From BS750m-G4 sp964472195 (GTDB taxonomy: Bacteria; Bacteroidota; Ignavibacteria; Tepidaquicellales; Tepidaquicellaceae), in assembly GCA_964472195.1 (NCBI GenBank), contig CAYYJH010000018.1, positions 1 to 35,759 of the forward strand: a stretch of DNA of 35,759 bases, given 5' to 3'. Both the position numbers and the translations under genes were made by a program. A model generated the notes under the pieces. It was not told the DNA's origin, searched no databases, and saw only the letters and a list, made by a program, of their open reading frames with translations. This document shows positions 34,255 to 35,759 of this stretch, in pieces. Each line of letters opens with the position of its first letter. Positions within the stretch are counted from its first letter, which is position 1.

Positions 34255-34818
34255 TTATAATGGAAACCTCTTTATTATTTTGTAAACAGACCCGTGATAA
34301 TCCAACTTACTCTGCATCAGGTAAAAACTGTTGATAGAAAAACTTAAATCAAAGCCTATCTTATCTGTTAATTCAACAAGATTTACTTTTTGATTTTTCT
34401 TTACCCTGCCTAAAGTTATATGCGGATGAAATTTTTTATCCGGTATAAAATCGAATTGTGATAAAACCTTCTTGATCTTACCGTATAACGCAACGGCTTT
34501 TTTATCTTCATTAAATAATTCAACTATTAAAACCCTTGGATGCTTTAGGTTTGGAAAGGCGTTTATTGAGTTTGCCTTAAAAAGTATACCACTTGTTTGA
34601 GAGTCTGAATTAACTGATTTTAATTCGTATGATATTTCTATTATCTTTTCGGGAAGCACATCACCTAGAAAAAATAAAGTCATGTGGAATTTATCTCTAT
34701 TCTCCCAGCGGATACGGTTTACCTGTGATTCACCAATGTTTTTCTTAACGTCGTTTTGAATTTTATAAAAATCTTCTTTTGTTTCGTTACTTATATTTAG
34801 GGATATGAAACTACGCAT
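34255..34818 (-). CDS. thpR: RNA 2',3'-cyclic phosphodiesterase (2H family)
   Basis: 187 residues, the usual length. The two 2H motifs are clear: His 45-Met-Thr 47 in 'FHMTLFFLGDV' and His 133-Ile-Thr 135 in 'HPHITLGRV'. The N terminus 'RSFISLNIS' is also typical. The enzyme opens 2',3'-cyclic phosphates at RNA ends. The 219-base divergent spacer to the SDR gene holds only a weak AACCTT/AAGGTT hairpin (34924-34940). Confidence 0.93.
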   Translation of the reverse strand: MRSFISLNISNETKEDFYKIQNDVKKNIGESQVNRIRWENRDKFHMTLFFLGDVLPEKIIEISYELKSVNSDSQTSGILFKANSINAFPNLKHPRVLIVELFNEDKKAVALYGKIKKVLSQFDFIPDKKFHPHITLGRVKKNQKVNLVELTDKIGFDLSFSINSFYLMQSKLDYHGSVYKIIKRFPL

Positions 34819-35037
34819 GTTGTTTAAGGTGGTTTACGAAAAGTCTTTTGATAATTTACTTTTAATAATCATTCAATAGTTTTATCTTAGCTTACGAATA
34901 AATAAATCAAATATTAATGAAAAAACCTTGTCCAAAGGTTCTATATATTTATTCTTTACACATGATAATAAATTTGTAACTTTTATCTCTCCGTGCAAAA
35001 AAGATTTAATATACACAATAAAAACAATTAGACGTTT

Positions 35038-35759
35038 ATGAACATAAGCCTAAAGAATAGAAATGCAATCGTTTGTGGTTCAACGAGTGGTATAGGGAAA
35101 GCAATAGCGATTGAATTTGCGAGTCTCGGCTCATCCGTAACCTTGTTTGCAAGAGACGAGAAAAAGTTAAAGCAAGTAATTATTGTTTTAAATAATGACG
35201 GTAGTCAAAGACATGATTTTGTAGCTGTAGATTTTGATGAACCCGATAATCTAAGGTTAAAAATGAGTGATTATGTTTCACAAAATTCACCTGTGCATAT
35301 TTTAGTAAATAACACAGGTGGACCTCCCGCAGGTGATATTACAAAGGCAGATGTGTCGGAATTTCAAGATATTTTCTCAAGGCATTTGGTGTGCAATCAA
35401 ATTTTAGTGCAGGCACTTCTTGAAGGAATGAAAAAAGAAAAATATGGAAGGATAATAAATATAATATCTACTTCTGTTAAGCAGCCGATAAACGACCTTG
35501 GAGTTTCCAATACAATAAGAGGTGCGGTTGCGAGCTGGGCAAAGACTCTTGCGAATGAAGTTGGCAGGTTTGGGATAACGGTTAATAATCTATTACCCGG
35601 AGCAACAAAAACTGAGCGGTTGTATGAAATCATAAAAGACAGAGCTATTAAAAGAGGAAAAACCGAAGAGGATGTTGTTCAAAAAATGACAGAAGAAATA
35701 CCGGCAAGGAGATTTGCCGAACCGGAGGAATTGGCTTATGCGGCAGCATTTTTAGCATC
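35038..35759 (+). CDS. Atypical short-chain dehydrogenase/reductase, partial (runs off the window)
   Basis: About 240 residues are visible; the 3' end lies outside the window. Cofactor motif 'GSTSGIGKAIA', 'ARDEKKL', and 'NNTGGPPAGD' in place of the usual NNAG. After 'IISTSVKQPI' the classical YxxxK is replaced: 'VSNTIRGAVASW' has Ser for Tyr and Arg for Lys. 'VNNLLPGATKTERL' and 'RFAEPEELAYAAAFL' complete the SDR fold. A subgroup of 3-oxoacyl-ACP-reductase-like SDRs has this form, so the gene is probably intact but its chemistry is uncertain. Confidence 0.85.
   Translation, partial: MNISLKNRNAIVCGSTSGIGKAIAIEFASLGSSVTLFARDEKKLKQVIIVLNNDGSQRHDFVAVDFDEPDNLRLKMSDYVSQNSPVHILVNNTGGPPAGDITKADVSEFQDIFSRHLVCNQILVQALLEGMKKEKYGRIINIISTSVKQPINDLGVSNTIRGAVASWAKTLANEVGRFGITVNNLLPGATKTERLYEIIKDRAIKRGKTEEDVVQKMTEEIPARRFAEPEELAYAAAFLA

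Noticed and set aside
1..35759. CRISPR arrays, rRNA and tRNA genes
   Set aside because: No regularly spaced repeats and no tRNA or rRNA sequence recognised by eye; a covariance search would be needed to exclude small RNAs.

Overview
The window looks like a draft or metagenome scaffold (one run of exactly 100 Ns at 32484-32583) from a low-GC bacterium of the Bacteroidota/Chlorobiota/Ignavibacteriota group, most likely Ignavibacteria-like. The grounds are two secreted proteins ending in type IX secretion sorting domains of the 'NYPNPFNP' kind (4425-6056, 23100-24317), a ClpS of the form seen in Bacteroidota, many secreted TPR proteins and AT-rich spacers. This placement is inference; there is no rRNA, and no tRNA was recognised.

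Region 1 (1-2947) is accessory DNA. Two minus-strand genes, a DUF4386 membrane protein and a 427-residue membrane methyltransferase-like protein, each sit in a module with the same plan. Each module has a diverged repeat leader of about 240 bp upstream and an attC-like site of about 133 bp downstream, ending on the + strand in GGGTTGAT-N6-GTTAGAC. The gene bodies are unrelated, so this resembles an integron-type cassette pair. It abuts the 5' end of a SLC13/DASS transporter that has lost a normal start codon.

Region 2 (2939-11726) holds the transporter, a T9SS-exported FG-GAP-like protein and then a tight co-directional run: a small lipoprotein, four paralogous exported TPR proteins with a glycerophosphodiester phosphodiesterase between the first and second, and an exported protein with an SH3-like tail.

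Region 3 (11815-26581) is mixed: a P3A-type proton-pumping ATPase with a PPK2 polyphosphate kinase, an OB-fold-like lipoprotein with Era, UvrB, an L-2-hydroxyglutarate-dehydrogenase-like flavoprotein with a methyltransferase, a nitrilase-family amidase, a YCF48-repeat T9SS protein, a medium-chain oxidoreductase, and a TPR plus gluzincin metallopeptidase gene broken by an apparent frameshift.

Region 4 (26718-31585) is a minus-strand run: MazG, a NUDIX hydrolase, DacB, a ClpS with an altered degron pocket and a TPR protein. Region 5 (31665-35759) has an overlapping DUF4160/DUF2442 pair, a palindromic repeat at the edge of the assembly gap, alanine dehydrogenase with a clear terminator, a small PHA-granule-regulator-like protein, ThpR, and an atypical SDR gene running off the end.
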